Shown one piece after another: positions 1 through 8,616 of a DNA stretch of 64,000 bases. The position numbers and the translations under genes were made by a program. The notes beneath the pieces were generated by a model. That model made no database searches. It was not told where the DNA came from and worked only from the letters and a program-made list of their open reading frames with translations. Within the stretch, counting starts at the first letter, position 1. Each line of letters opens with the position of its first letter. The DNA lies in contig URCY01000003.1 of assembly GCA_900546415.1 (NCBI GenBank), positions 8,998 through 72,997 on the forward strand, read 5' to 3'. Source of the DNA: an uncultured Eubacteriales bacterium (GTDB lineage Bacteria > Bacillota > Clostridia > Oscillospirales > Oscillospiraceae).

Positions 1-1190
<1,190 letters not shown>

Positions 1191-1195
1191 ACATG

Positions 1196-1233
1196 CAGCA
1201 CAGGCCGGAAAAGGATTTTTCCGGCCTGTGCTG
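1196..1233 (+). terminator. Strong hairpin after atpC (possible atp operon terminator)
   Basis: A perfect 17-bp stem (CAGCACAGGCCGGAAAA paired with TTTTCCGGCCTGTGCTG) with a GGAT loop lies 5 bases after the atpC stop. There is no downstream T tract on the plus strand beyond TAAAAAG, so termination may be incomplete. thyA begins only 26 bases further on and has no separate promoter in the gap, so some read-through is plausible. Confidence 0.6.
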
Positions 1234-1259
1234 TAAAAAGCGAACAGAAAGGGCATCGT

Positions 1260-2090
1260 ATGAGCAGAGCAGACCGACTTTATATCGAAACCTGTCGAAG
1301 GATTCTGACCGACGGCGTCTCGGACGAGGGGCTGCCCGTGCGCCCGCGCTGGCAGGACGGCACGCCCGCGCACACAAAGCGCCTGTTCGGCGTGGTCAAC
1401 CGTTACGATCTGCGCGAGGAATTCCCGATCATGACCCTGCGGCGCACCTATTTCCGCTCCTGCGTGGACGAGCTGCTCTGGATCTGGCAGAAAAAGTCGA
1501 ACAATGTCCATGATCTGAAAAGCCGCATCTGGGACAGCTGGGCGGACGAGACCGGCTCGATCGGCAAGGCCTACGGCTATCAGCTTGGTAAAAAATACCG
1601 CTTCCCCGAGGGGGAGAACGATCAGGTCGACCACGTGCTCTACGCCCTGCGGCATGACCCGGCCAGCCGCCGCATTCTGACGAATCTCTATAACTTCGAG
1701 GAGCTTTCCGAAATGGCGCTGGCGCCCTGCGCCTATTCCATGACCTTTCAGGTCAGCGGCAGCACCCTCAACGCGATCCTGAACCAGCGCTCGCAGGATA
1801 TGCTCACGGCGAACAACTGGAACGTCGTGCAGTACGCCGTGCTCGTACACATGCTCGCGCAGGTCAGCGGCCTCGTCGCGGGCGAGCTGGTGCATGTCAT
1901 CGCCGACTGCCACATCTACGACCGCCATATCCCCATGGTCGAGCGGCTGCTCGAGCGCGAGCCTCTGCCCGCGCCGGAATTTTATGTTAACCCAAAAATC
2001 GACGATTTCTACGCTTTTACGCCGGAGGATTTTTCGCTGAAAGACTACCGTTATCACGATTTTTCCGAAAAAATTCCCGTTGCTATTTGA
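1260..2090 (+). CDS. thyA: Thymidylate synthase (ThyA type)
   Basis: A 276-residue folate-dependent thymidylate synthase, which methylates dUMP to dTMP using 5,10-methylene-THF and releases DHF. The nucleophile context LAPCAYSMTF places the catalytic Cys at residue 157, followed by the substrate-binding stretch NQRSQDML and, near the end, HIYDRH. The sequence is of the Clostridia variant (TANNWNVVQYA rather than the E. coli LGLPFNIASY). An AAAGGG ribosome site precedes the ATG. folA follows after 26 bases, so DHF made here can be reduced by the product of the next gene. Confidence 0.96.
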   Translation: MSRADRLYIETCRRILTDGVSDEGLPVRPRWQDGTPAHTKRLFGVVNRYDLREEFPIMTLRRTYFRSCVDELLWIWQKKSNNVHDLKSRIWDSWADETGSIGKAYGYQLGKKYRFPEGENDQVDHVLYALRHDPASRRILTNLYNFEELSEMALAPCAYSMTFQVSGSTLNAILNQRSQDMLTANNWNVVQYAVLVHMLAQVSGLVAGELVHVIADCHIYDRHIPMVERLLEREPLPAPEFYVNPKIDDFYAFTPEDFSLKDYRYHDFSEKIPVAI

Positions 2091-2116
2091 TTTTTTTGAG
2101 AGGAGGCGGAGCGCCG

Positions 2117-2659
2117 ATGCAGGCAATTGTAAACGTTACAAGTAATTTTGGCATTGGCCTGCGCGACCGGCTGCTCGTCTCGATCCCGGAGGATCTCAGG
2201 CGCTTCCGCACGCTGACGACCGGCCGGACCGTAATCTGCGGCCGCCGGACGCTTGAAACCTTTCCGGGCAAAAAACCGCTGAAAAACCGAAGAAACCTGA
2301 TTTTATCGCATGATCCGACGCTTTTTATTCCGAATGCCGAGGTCGTACACAGCCTGCCGGAGCTGTTTGCCGCGCTGCGCCCGGACGAGGACGCCTTCGT
2401 CATCGGCGGCGCGTCGGTCTACGAGGCGCTGCTGCCCTATTGCAGCCGCATTTTGCTCACCGAAACGCTCGCCGAGCTTCCGGCCGATCGCTTTTTTCCC
2501 GATCCTTCGACCCTTTCCGGCTGGAAAATCGCAAAAACCACCGCGGCGATGCAGAGCGGCGGCGTTTTCTTTCGATACATAGATTATGTAAACCTTGCTC
2601 CTCTCACCTACCCGCAAACCGCCGCGCATTCCGAGCCGCGATCCCCGGATGCCGATTAA
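2117..2659 (+). CDS. folA: Dihydrofolate reductase
   Basis: DHFR reduces dihydrofolate to tetrahydrofolate with NADPH. The start at 2117 is preferred over an in-frame ATG at 2087 because GAGAGGAGG lies just before it and the product then begins MQAIVNVTSNFGIGL, matching the family N-terminus. SIPEDLRRFRTLT carries the acidic active-site residue, TVICGRRTLET the first cofactor loop, and DAFVIGGASVYEALLP the second. The 180-residue product has about 20 extra polar residues at the C-terminus (after YIDYVNL) that are not part of the fold. It forms a unit with thyA. Confidence 0.93.
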   Translation: MQAIVNVTSNFGIGLRDRLLVSIPEDLRRFRTLTTGRTVICGRRTLETFPGKKPLKNRRNLILSHDPTLFIPNAEVVHSLPELFAALRPDEDAFVIGGASVYEALLPYCSRILLTETLAELPADRFFPDPSTLSGWKIAKTTAAMQSGGVFFRYIDYVNLAPLTYPQTAAHSEPRSPDAD

Positions 2660-2742
2660 GGGAATCCGATGCTCCTGTGCGCACGAAAACTGCCCGGATC
2701 GGTGCTTTTTTGAAAAAAGCCGGAGAGAATTGCGAAAAGGGC

Positions 2743-2771
2743 TTGACAAATCGGGGGTTTCGCGGTAAAAT
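2743..2771 (+). promoter_or_regulatory. Sigma-A promoter for tRNA-Leu
   Basis: TTGACA at 2743-2748 and TAAAAT at 2766-2771 are separated by 17 bases. The predicted start is near 2778, about 13 bases before the mature tRNA 5' end. Confidence 0.85.
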
Positions 2772-2790
2772 AGTCAAGCAAATTGGATAT

Positions 2791-2875
2791 GCGAGTGTGC
2801 TGGAATAGGTAGACAGGCACGTTTGAGGGGCGTGTGGCTTATGTCGTGTGCGTTCAAGTCGCATCACTCGCACCA
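2791..2875 (+). tRNA. tRNA-Leu (GAG)
   Basis: The 5' acceptor strand GCGAGTG pairs with CACTCGC at 2866-2871 side, followed by A73 and an encoded CCA. The anticodon stem CACGT/GCGTG encloses the loop TTGAGGG, giving anticodon GAG at 2825-2827, which reads CUC and CUU. A long variable arm, as in class II tRNAs, lies between the anticodon arm and the T arm (GTTCAAGTC). It has its own promoter and a following hairpin. Confidence 0.95.
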
Positions 2876-2878
2876 CGG

Positions 2879-2908
2879 GATAAGCGATTGCTCAGGCAAT
2901 CGCTTATC
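2879..2908 (+). terminator. Hairpin after tRNA-Leu
   Basis: A perfect 13-bp stem GATAAGCGATTGC/GCAATCGCTTATC with a TCAG loop starts 3 bases after the tRNA CCA. No direct T tract follows, although the next 70 bases are rich in T. I see no promoter of the usual form between here and the dlt-like operon at 2995. Confidence 0.6.
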
Positions 2909-2994
2909 GTGTATCTAAGAGACCTCTAAACGCATTTCTCTCTGTTTTTCTTGCTTTTCTGTCATTTTTTCAGTTTTTCCTGCGGAGCGTGGCA

Positions 2995-4509
2995 ATGATG
3001 ACGACAAATGTTCTTTCCTATCTGAAGCGTGCGGCGCAAACCGCGCCGGAGCACTGTGCCCTTGCCGATGCCTCGCGGGAATATACCTATGCGCAGACGT
3101 GGCGCATCGCCTGCGCCCTCGGCGCAGAGCTGAGCCGTCTGCTCGGCGGCGCGCGCCGCCGCCCGGTTCTGGTCGCGATCGACCGGAGCGCAAGAATTCC
3201 CGCTGCTTTTTACGGCGTAGTATGCAGCGGGAATTTTTATGTTCCGCTGGACTGCTCGCTGCCGGAGAAGCGTCTGCGCGATATTTATGAAACCATGCAG
3301 CCTGCGGCAATCGTTTTGGCGGCCGAGGGGGCGCAGCGCCCCGCGTTCATGACCTGTCCGGCCGTGGAGCTGCCCGAAAACGCCGAGACCGCCGACGAGA
3401 CAGTCGCCGACCGCGCCATTGCCGAGGGGCTGGACACCGATCCGCTCTACTGCATCTTCACCTCCGGCTCGACGGGCGTACCCAAGGGCGTGCTCGTCTC
3501 GCACCGCAGCGTGATCGACATGGCCGAGCAGTTCACGGCCGCCTTCGGCTTTGACGGGCAGACCGTCTTCGGCAATCAGGCGCCGTTCGACTTCGACGTC
3601 TCGGTGAAGGATCTTTACCTCGCGCTGCGCAGCGCCGCAACGGTGCAGATCCTCGAAAAACAGCTCTTCCTGATGCCCAAGCGGCTCGTCGCGCGGCTCA
3701 ACGAGCGCCGCGTGGACACGCTGATCTGGGCGGCGGCAGCCATGAAGATCCTCTCGTCGCTGCGCACGTTCGACTCCGTCGTGCCGGAGCATCTGCGGCG
3801 CGTGATGTTTTCCGGGGAGCTGCTGCCCTGCAAGGTGCTCAACGACTGGCGGCGGCACATGCCGCAGGCAGATTATGTCAACCTCTACGGCCCGACCGAG
3901 ATCACCTGCAACTGCACCTATTACCGCGTCGACCGCGCCTATGCAGACGACGAGGTGCTGCCCATCGGGCGTCCCTTCGGCAACTCCGGCGTGTTTCTCT
4001 GCCGCGACGGCGCGGCCGTCACGGAGCCGGGCGAGGTCGGCGAGCTTTGCGTGCGCGGCACCTGCCTTGCGCTGGGCTACTATGCCAACCCCGAAAAGAC
4101 CGCCGAGGCCTTCTGCCAAAGCCCGCTGCAAGCCCAATGGCCGGAGCGCATCTACCGCACGGGCGACCTTGCAAAATACCTGCCCGACGGCAATCTGCTC
4201 TTTGTCGGCCGCGCGGACTCCCAGATCAAGCACATGGGGCACCGCATCGAGCTCGGCGAGATCGAGGTCGCGGCCAACGCCCTGCCCGAGGTGCAGTACG
4301 CCTGCTGCCTGCATGACGCGGCGCACGAGCGCATCGTGCTCTTCTGTCAGGCGCAGGAGGACGACCCGAAGCGGCTGCTGCGCCGCCTGAGGGAGCGCCT
4401 GCCGGAGTATATGCTGCCGAACCGCGTCGTATTTTTGGAGACTATGCCCGCCAACCGCACGGGGAAGATCGACCGTGCGCTGCTGCGCGCGCAATATATC
4501 AAGGAGTGA
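2995..4509 (+). CDS. DltA-like amino-acid/acyl adenylating enzyme (carrier protein ligase)
   Basis: A 504-residue ANL-superfamily adenylation enzyme of DltA size. It should activate a small acid with ATP and load it on the carrier protein encoded next. Motifs in order: A3 P-loop TSGSTGVPKGV, the DltA-like segment QAPFDFDVSVKDLYLAL, A5 NLYGPTEITC, A7 YRTGDLAKYL, A8 GHRIELGEIE, and A10 NRTGKIDRALL with the catalytic Lys. ATG 2995 is chosen because GGAG at 2984-2987 is 7 bases upstream; a GTG at 2989 is also in frame. The residue that aligns with the D-Ala-selecting Cys of DltA (FCGEVLP in Bacillus) is Ser here (MFSGELLP, residue 273). Substrate is therefore uncertain: D-Ala, Gly or another small acid. 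First gene of a four-gene operon. Confidence 0.85.
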   Translation: MMTTNVLSYLKRAAQTAPEHCALADASREYTYAQTWRIACALGAELSRLLGGARRRPVLVAIDRSARIPAAFYGVVCSGNFYVPLDCSLPEKRLRDIYETMQPAAIVLAAEGAQRPAFMTCPAVELPENAETADETVADRAIAEGLDTDPLYCIFTSGSTGVPKGVLVSHRSVIDMAEQFTAAFGFDGQTVFGNQAPFDFDVSVKDLYLALRSAATVQILEKQLFLMPKRLVARLNERRVDTLIWAAAAMKILSSLRTFDSVVPEHLRRVMFSGELLPCKVLNDWRRHMPQADYVNLYGPTEITCNCTYYRVDRAYADDEVLPIGRPFGNSGVFLCRDGAAVTEPGEVGELCVRGTCLALGYYANPEKTAEAFCQSPLQAQWPERIYRTGDLAKYLPDGNLLFVGRADSQIKHMGHRIELGEIEVAANALPEVQYACCLHDAAHERIVLFCQAQEDDPKRLLRRLRERLPEYMLPNRVVFLETMPANRTGKIDRALLRAQYIKE

Positions 4510-4514
4510 CCGCT

Positions 4515-4742
4515 ATGAAGGAGCTTTTGGAAATTCTGGAAACCTGCTGCCCGGACGTCGATTTTGAGCACGAGACTGCGCTCATCGACGACGGCATTCT
4601 GACCTCTCTGGACATCGTGATGATCGTCGGCGAGCTGAACGACGCCTACGACATCTCCATCACGGTCGACGAGCTGGAGCCGGAGAACTTCAACTCCGCC
4701 GAGGCCATTTTGGCGCTGGTCGAGCGTCTGCGCTGCGACTGA
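4515..4742 (+). CDS. DltC-like acyl/aminoacyl carrier protein
   Basis: A 75-residue, very acidic four-helix carrier protein. The segment DDGILTSLDIVMIV places the phosphopantetheine-accepting Ser at residue 31; the usual DSL is TSL, as is common in DltC-like carriers. The start at 4515 is chosen because AAGGAG at 4501-4506 is 8 bases upstream; a GTG overlapping the previous stop is possible but lacks a site. The protein would carry the acid activated by the preceding enzyme and pass it to the MBOAT encoded one base downstream of its stop. Confidence 0.88.
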   Translation: MKELLEILETCCPDVDFEHETALIDDGILTSLDIVMIVGELNDAYDISITVDELEPENFNSAEAILALVERLRCD

Positions 4743-4743
4743 T

Positions 4744-6276
4744 ATGGCGCTGAGCAGCCTCACCTTTCTGATCTTTCTGGCGGGCGCGCTGCTGGTCTAT
4801 TATCTCGTCCCGCTGCGCCTCCGCCGGTATGTGCTGCTGGCAGCGAGCGCGGTGTTTTACCTGTCGTACAGTCCGTCGGCCGGGCTGTCGCTTCTGGCCA
4901 CGGTCGGCATGACCTACGGCGCGGGGCGCTGGCTCGGGGCGCTGCACCAAAAAGAACAAGCGCTGCTGGCCGGGACGCCGCGCGAAAACCGCCCGGCCGT
5001 GAAAAAGCGCGGCGTGCGCGTGCGGCGGCGCGTGCTGACGGCGGCGCTGTGCCTGAATTTCCTGACGCTGGCCGTCTATAAATACCTCAACTGGCTGCTC
5101 GGCGCGACGGGGCTTCCCTTCCGGCCGCTGGAGCTGCTTGTGCCGCTGGGGCTTTCGTTCTATATTTTCCAGACCGCCGGGTATCTGATCGACGTCTACC
5201 GCGGCAAGCTGGCCGCCGAGCGCAATTTCCTGCGCTATCTGCTCTTTGCGTCCTATTTCCCGCAGATGGTGCAGGGGCCGATCCACCGCTACGGTGAGCT
5301 TGCGCCGCAGCTCTTCGCCGAGCATCGCCTTCAGGCCGAAAACCTGCGCGACGGCATCGAGCTGATGCTCTGGGGTATGCTGAAAAAGGTGCTCATCGCC
5401 GACACGCTGGCCGCGCCGGTCGCCGAGCTTTACGGCAACTATGCCGCCTATCCCGGTCTGATCGTCTTTCTGGGCGCTGCGCTCTACTGCTTGCAGCTCT
5501 ACTGCGATTTTTCCGGCGGCATCGACATCGTGCGCGGCGTCTCGGAGCTGTTCGGCATCCGCCTCGGCGAGAATTTCCGCCGCCCGTATTTTGCGCAGAG
5601 CATCGACGACTTCTGGCGCCGGTGGCACATCTCCCTCGGCGAATGGATGAAGGACTACCTGTTCTATCCGCTGGCGCTTTCCAAGTGGCTCCCACGGCTC
5701 TGCAAGCCGCTGCGCAAGCATCTGGGCAAGCGCGTCGGCAAGCTGCTCGTGCCGAGCGTCGCGACGGTCGTCGTCTTTCTGGCCGTCGGCGTCTGGCAGG
5801 GGCCGGGGCTGCAAAACATCGCCTACGGCCTTTGGAACGGGCTGCTGATGTCGGCCGCCATGCTCTGCGCGCCGTTCTTCAAAAAGCGCGAGGGGCGCGC
5901 GATGCAGGTCTTCCGCATCCTGCGCACCTGCTTCCTTGTGACGATCGGGCGCTTTTTCTCGCGCGCCGAAAGCCTCTCGGCCGCATGGGGGATGCTGCGC
6001 CACTGCGCAACACACCTGCTTCAGGCGCTGCCGCGCGGCGTCTGGACGTCCTTCGGTCTGAGCGCAGGCGGATATGTTACGGTACTGCTCGCCGGACTTG
6101 TGCTCTTCTGCGTCAGCTTGCAGCAGGAGCGCGGCGTGCGCGTGCGCACGGCGCTGGCCGCGAAAAGGCCGGTCGTGCAGTTCCTTGTGCTGGTCGCGGC
6201 GCTCTTTCTTCTGCTGGCGACGGTCTATCTCAACACCGGCTACACCGCCATTGCCTATGTCTATGAAAATGTGTAA
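4744..6276 (+). CDS. MBOAT-family membrane protein (DltB/AlgI-like) with Gln at the catalytic His position
   Basis: A 510-residue polytopic membrane protein with the MBOAT signature: PLGLSFYIFQTAGYLIDVYRG, FASYFPQMVQGPIHRY, LYCDFSGGIDIVRG and DDFWRRWHISLGEW (His295). DltB/AlgI proteins move an acyl or D-alanyl group from a cytoplasmic donor across the membrane to an exported polymer. Family members normally also carry a second, catalytic His in a WHG motif; here that motif reads GVWQGPG, so residue 352 is Gln. The reading is unambiguous at 5797-5799 and the surrounding frame is intact. It may use a different mechanism, act as a channel only, or be a natural clade variant. Cotranscribed with its neighbours (1-base and 12-base gaps). 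Confidence 0.88.
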   Translation: MALSSLTFLIFLAGALLVYYLVPLRLRRYVLLAASAVFYLSYSPSAGLSLLATVGMTYGAGRWLGALHQKEQALLAGTPRENRPAVKKRGVRVRRRVLTAALCLNFLTLAVYKYLNWLLGATGLPFRPLELLVPLGLSFYIFQTAGYLIDVYRGKLAAERNFLRYLLFASYFPQMVQGPIHRYGELAPQLFAEHRLQAENLRDGIELMLWGMLKKVLIADTLAAPVAELYGNYAAYPGLIVFLGAALYCLQLYCDFSGGIDIVRGVSELFGIRLGENFRRPYFAQSIDDFWRRWHISLGEWMKDYLFYPLALSKWLPRLCKPLRKHLGKRVGKLLVPSVATVVVFLAVGVWQGPGLQNIAYGLWNGLLMSAAMLCAPFFKKREGRAMQVFRILRTCFLVTIGRFFSRAESLSAAWGMLRHCATHLLQALPRGVWTSFGLSAGGYVTVLLAGLVLFCVSLQQERGVRVRTALAAKRPVVQFLVLVAALFLLLATVYLNTGYTAIAYVYENV

Positions 6277-6288
6277 GGGGGCGCTGCA

Positions 6289-8112
6289 ATGTCCGCAAAA
6301 AAATGGCTGAGGATGCTCCCGTTCGCGCTGGCGGCGGCGCTGCTGCTGTGCGTGCTGATCAATCTGCTGGTCGACCCCTTCGGCGTGTTCGGCGACCGGC
6401 TGCTCCGCTGGGATTCCTATGACCAGACGAACAATCCCCGCGTGGCCAAGCTCGAATATCTCGAGCGCCACCACGAGGAATACGACTCCTATATCATCGG
6501 CTCGTCCTCGGCCGCGTCCTATGACACCGAGCGGCTCAACGCCTACACCGGCGCGTCGTTCTATAATCTCTTTGTCTACGGCTGCAACACGAAGGACTAC
6601 AGCGATTTTGCCGCCTACCTGATCGAGCACTATGAGGTCAAAAACCTCATTCTGAACCTCGGCATCAACGAGGCCGCCACGCCGACCGAGGACGGCACGG
6701 GTCTGACCGACCGGCCGCACTACAAGGTCAACGGCGGCAGTCCGCTGGCGTTTTACCTCAAATATGCCCTCGCAGGCCCGCGCTATTCGCTGGAAAAGCT
6801 GCGCTCCCGCGCCTCCGACACGCTGCTGCCGCAGGTCTTCGACGTTTTTGACGTGCAAAGCGGCTGTTACGACAAGCGCGTGCGCGACGTGGAGAACGTC
6901 GGCGACCTCGCCTGGTACGAGGCAAGCTACGGCGCGGACTTCTCCTGCGACGATCAGTCGACGTATCTCGGGCAGATCGACGCCTGCGTGCAGGCCGTCG
7001 AGCAGATCCGCGACCTCTGCGCCGAGCGCGGCGTCCGGCTGACGGTGATCTTCTCGCCGGTCTACAGCGGGCAGTGGGAGAAGGTCGACGCGCAGGAGCT
7101 GCGGCGCTACCGGCAGGCGCTGGCCGAGGTCACGGACTACTGGGACTTCGCGCAGAGCGCCATTTCGGACGACGCGCGGTATTTTTACGACGCCACGCAT
7201 TTCCGCAACGCCGTGGGTGACATGGTGCTGGCGAAAATTTTCGGCGACGACTCCGTCTGGATGCCGGAGGATTTCGGCCGCCGGATCGCACGCGCCGAGC
7301 AGCTTGAGGAGCAGGCCCCGGCGCAGAGCGCGCACAGCGTGACCGTGCCGATCCTGATGTATCACCATCTTGCCGCCGAGGGCGACGACGCGACCGTCAT
7401 CACGCCCGAGCGCTTCCGCGCCCAGCTCGAGGCCGTCAAGGCCGCCGGGTGGCACGCCGTGTCGATGCAGGAGCTTTATGACTATGTCTATCACGGCGCG
7501 GAGCTGCCCGAAAAGCCCTTCTGCATCACGCTCGACGACGGCTACGCCAGCAACTACGAGCTGGCCTACCCGATCCTGAAGGAGCTGAACCTGAAGGCGA
7601 CGATCTTCTCGATCGGCTTCTCCTTCGGCTGCACGGAATACAAGGACACCGGCAACGCCATCACGCCGCACTTCACGTTCGAGCAGGCGCGCGAAATGAC
7701 GGCCTCCGGCCTCATCAGCATCCAGAGCCACACCTTTGACATGCACCAGTGGCCGCCGTTTGAAACGGCCGCAGACGTGCGCGCGACGATGAGCCCGCTG
7801 CCGGGCGAGAGCGAGGCCGATTTTCAGGCCGCGATTCTCGCGGACGTCAAGGCCTATCGCACGATGTACGAGGCCGCCTTCGGCGCGGCGCCCATCGCGC
7901 TGGCCTATCCCGAGGGCGTCTATTCCACGCTGACGGAGGTCACGCTGCACGAAAACGGCTTCGCCATCACGCTCTGCACCGACCCCGCGCGCCGCAACAC
8001 CCTCGTCAAGGGGCTGCCGCAGACGCTCTGCGCGCTGGGGCGGCTGAACGTCGCCGAGGCGCAGACGCCGCAGGATATATTGGACTATTTAGAGTCAAAA
8101 ATCGTGAAATAG
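6289..8112 (+). CDS. Two-domain exported protein: SGNH/DltD-like acyltransferase domain fused to NodB-type polysaccharide deacetylase
   Basis: A 607-residue protein. Residues about 8-27 form one membrane anchor, so both domains should face outward. Residues 60-310 look like an SGNH/AlgJ-DltD-type domain: SYIIGSSSAAS (Ser 71-73 region) and the late DATHFRN (Asp301, His304). From about residue 354 (VPILMYHHL) a NodB polysaccharide deacetylase domain follows, with catalytic/metal Asp pair LDDGY (416-417) and ligands in QSHTFDMH (His481, His486). The His-x4-His spacing is that of PgaB-type enzymes rather than the commoner His-x3-His. As the last gene of a dlt-like operon it occupies the place of dltD. 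It may both deacetylate and re-acylate the same exported glycan; this is inference. Confidence 0.82.
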   Translation: MSAKKWLRMLPFALAAALLLCVLINLLVDPFGVFGDRLLRWDSYDQTNNPRVAKLEYLERHHEEYDSYIIGSSSAASYDTERLNAYTGASFYNLFVYGCNTKDYSDFAAYLIEHYEVKNLILNLGINEAATPTEDGTGLTDRPHYKVNGGSPLAFYLKYALAGPRYSLEKLRSRASDTLLPQVFDVFDVQSGCYDKRVRDVENVGDLAWYEASYGADFSCDDQSTYLGQIDACVQAVEQIRDLCAERGVRLTVIFSPVYSGQWEKVDAQELRRYRQALAEVTDYWDFAQSAISDDARYFYDATHFRNAVGDMVLAKIFGDDSVWMPEDFGRRIARAEQLEEQAPAQSAHSVTVPILMYHHLAAEGDDATVITPERFRAQLEAVKAAGWHAVSMQELYDYVYHGAELPEKPFCITLDDGYASNYELAYPILKELNLKATIFSIGFSFGCTEYKDTGNAITPHFTFEQAREMTASGLISIQSHTFDMHQWPPFETAADVRATMSPLPGESEADFQAAILADVKAYRTMYEAAFGAAPIALAYPEGVYSTLTEVTLHENGFAITLCTDPARRNTLVKGLPQTLCALGRLNVAEAQTPQDILDYLESKIVK

Positions 8113-8156
8113 TCCGAACTTTACCAATAAAATCAAATTACAGGAGGATTTTTTAC

Positions 8157-8537
8157 ATGGAGATCATTCACACCGAGCACGCCCCGGCCGCCATCGGCCC
8201 GTATTCTCAGGCCATTGCGCACTGCGCGCTGGTCTTCACGTCCGGTCAGCTCCCCATCGACCCGGCCACCGGCAGCTTCCCCGAGGGCGGCATTGAGGCG
8301 CAGGCCGAGCAGTCCATCGCCAACCTCAAGGCCATTCTGGAGGCCGCAGGCAGCGACCTTGCCCACGTGGCAAAGACGACCTGCTATTTGCAGCATATGT
8401 CCGATTTCGCCGCGTTCAACGCCGTCTATGCCAAGCACTTCCCGAACAACCCCGCAAGAAGCTGCTTCGAGGTCGCGGCTCTGCCGAAAAACGCCCTCGT
8501 CGAAATTGAGGCCGTCGCCGTCCGCGCGGACAAGTAA
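8157..8537 (+). CDS. ridA: RidA/YjgF family enamine/imine deaminase
   Basis: A 126-residue RidA-family protein, which hydrolyses reactive enamine/imine intermediates made by PLP enzymes such as threonine dehydratase. Family features are GPYSQAI near the N-terminus, FTSGQLPIDP and the C-terminal signature NPARSCFEVAALPKNALVEIEAVA with the conserved Arg. An AGGAGG site at 8142-8147 lies 9 bases before the ATG. It follows the dlt-like operon by 44 bases with no visible promoter of its own, and ends in an excellent terminator, so it is probably the last gene of that transcript. Confidence 0.93.
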   Translation: MEIIHTEHAPAAIGPYSQAIAHCALVFTSGQLPIDPATGSFPEGGIEAQAEQSIANLKAILEAAGSDLAHVAKTTCYLQHMSDFAAFNAVYAKHFPNNPARSCFEVAALPKNALVEIEAVAVRADK

Positions 8538-8542
8538 AACCG

Positions 8543-8571
8543 TTGCAATCCGTCCTGACTTCTGCTATAAT
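8543..8571 (+). promoter_or_regulatory. Promoter embedded in the ridA terminator
   Basis: TTGCAA at 8543-8548 and a perfect TATAAT at 8566-8571 are 17 bases apart. The -10 element lies in the loop of the terminator at 8552-8595, so initiation would begin in the descending arm near 8578. It is the only visible promoter for the thioesterase-rimM-trmD run. Confidence 0.7.
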
Positions 8572-8595
8572 ACTGGCAGAAGTCAGGACTTTTTT
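8552..8595 (+). terminator. Intrinsic terminator of ridA
   Basis: A perfect 14-bp stem GTCCTGACTTCTGC/GCAGAAGTCAGGAC with loop TATAATACTG is followed by TTTTTT at 8590-8595. Confidence 0.9.
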
Positions 8596-8616
8596 GTTCA
8601 AAGGAGTTAGAAAACC

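Noticed and set aside
1191..1259. Tetrahydrofolate riboswitch before thyA-folA
   Set aside because: The gap is only 69 bases and contains just the atpC hairpin and the ribosome site; too short for a riboswitch.
2087..2116. Upstream ATG as the start of folA
   Set aside because: It would add ten residues read through the ribosome site itself; ATG 2117 has GAGGAGG at proper distance and matches the family N-terminus.
4690..7950. A very long open frame (over 1000 codons) on the minus strand across the dlt-like genes
   Set aside because: It is antisense to three clear genes. G+C-rich third positions in real genes leave antisense frames open; the product is Arg/His/Leu/Gln-rich and has no recognisable family. 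The same applies to 44797-48027 and 55762-60318 on the plus strand.
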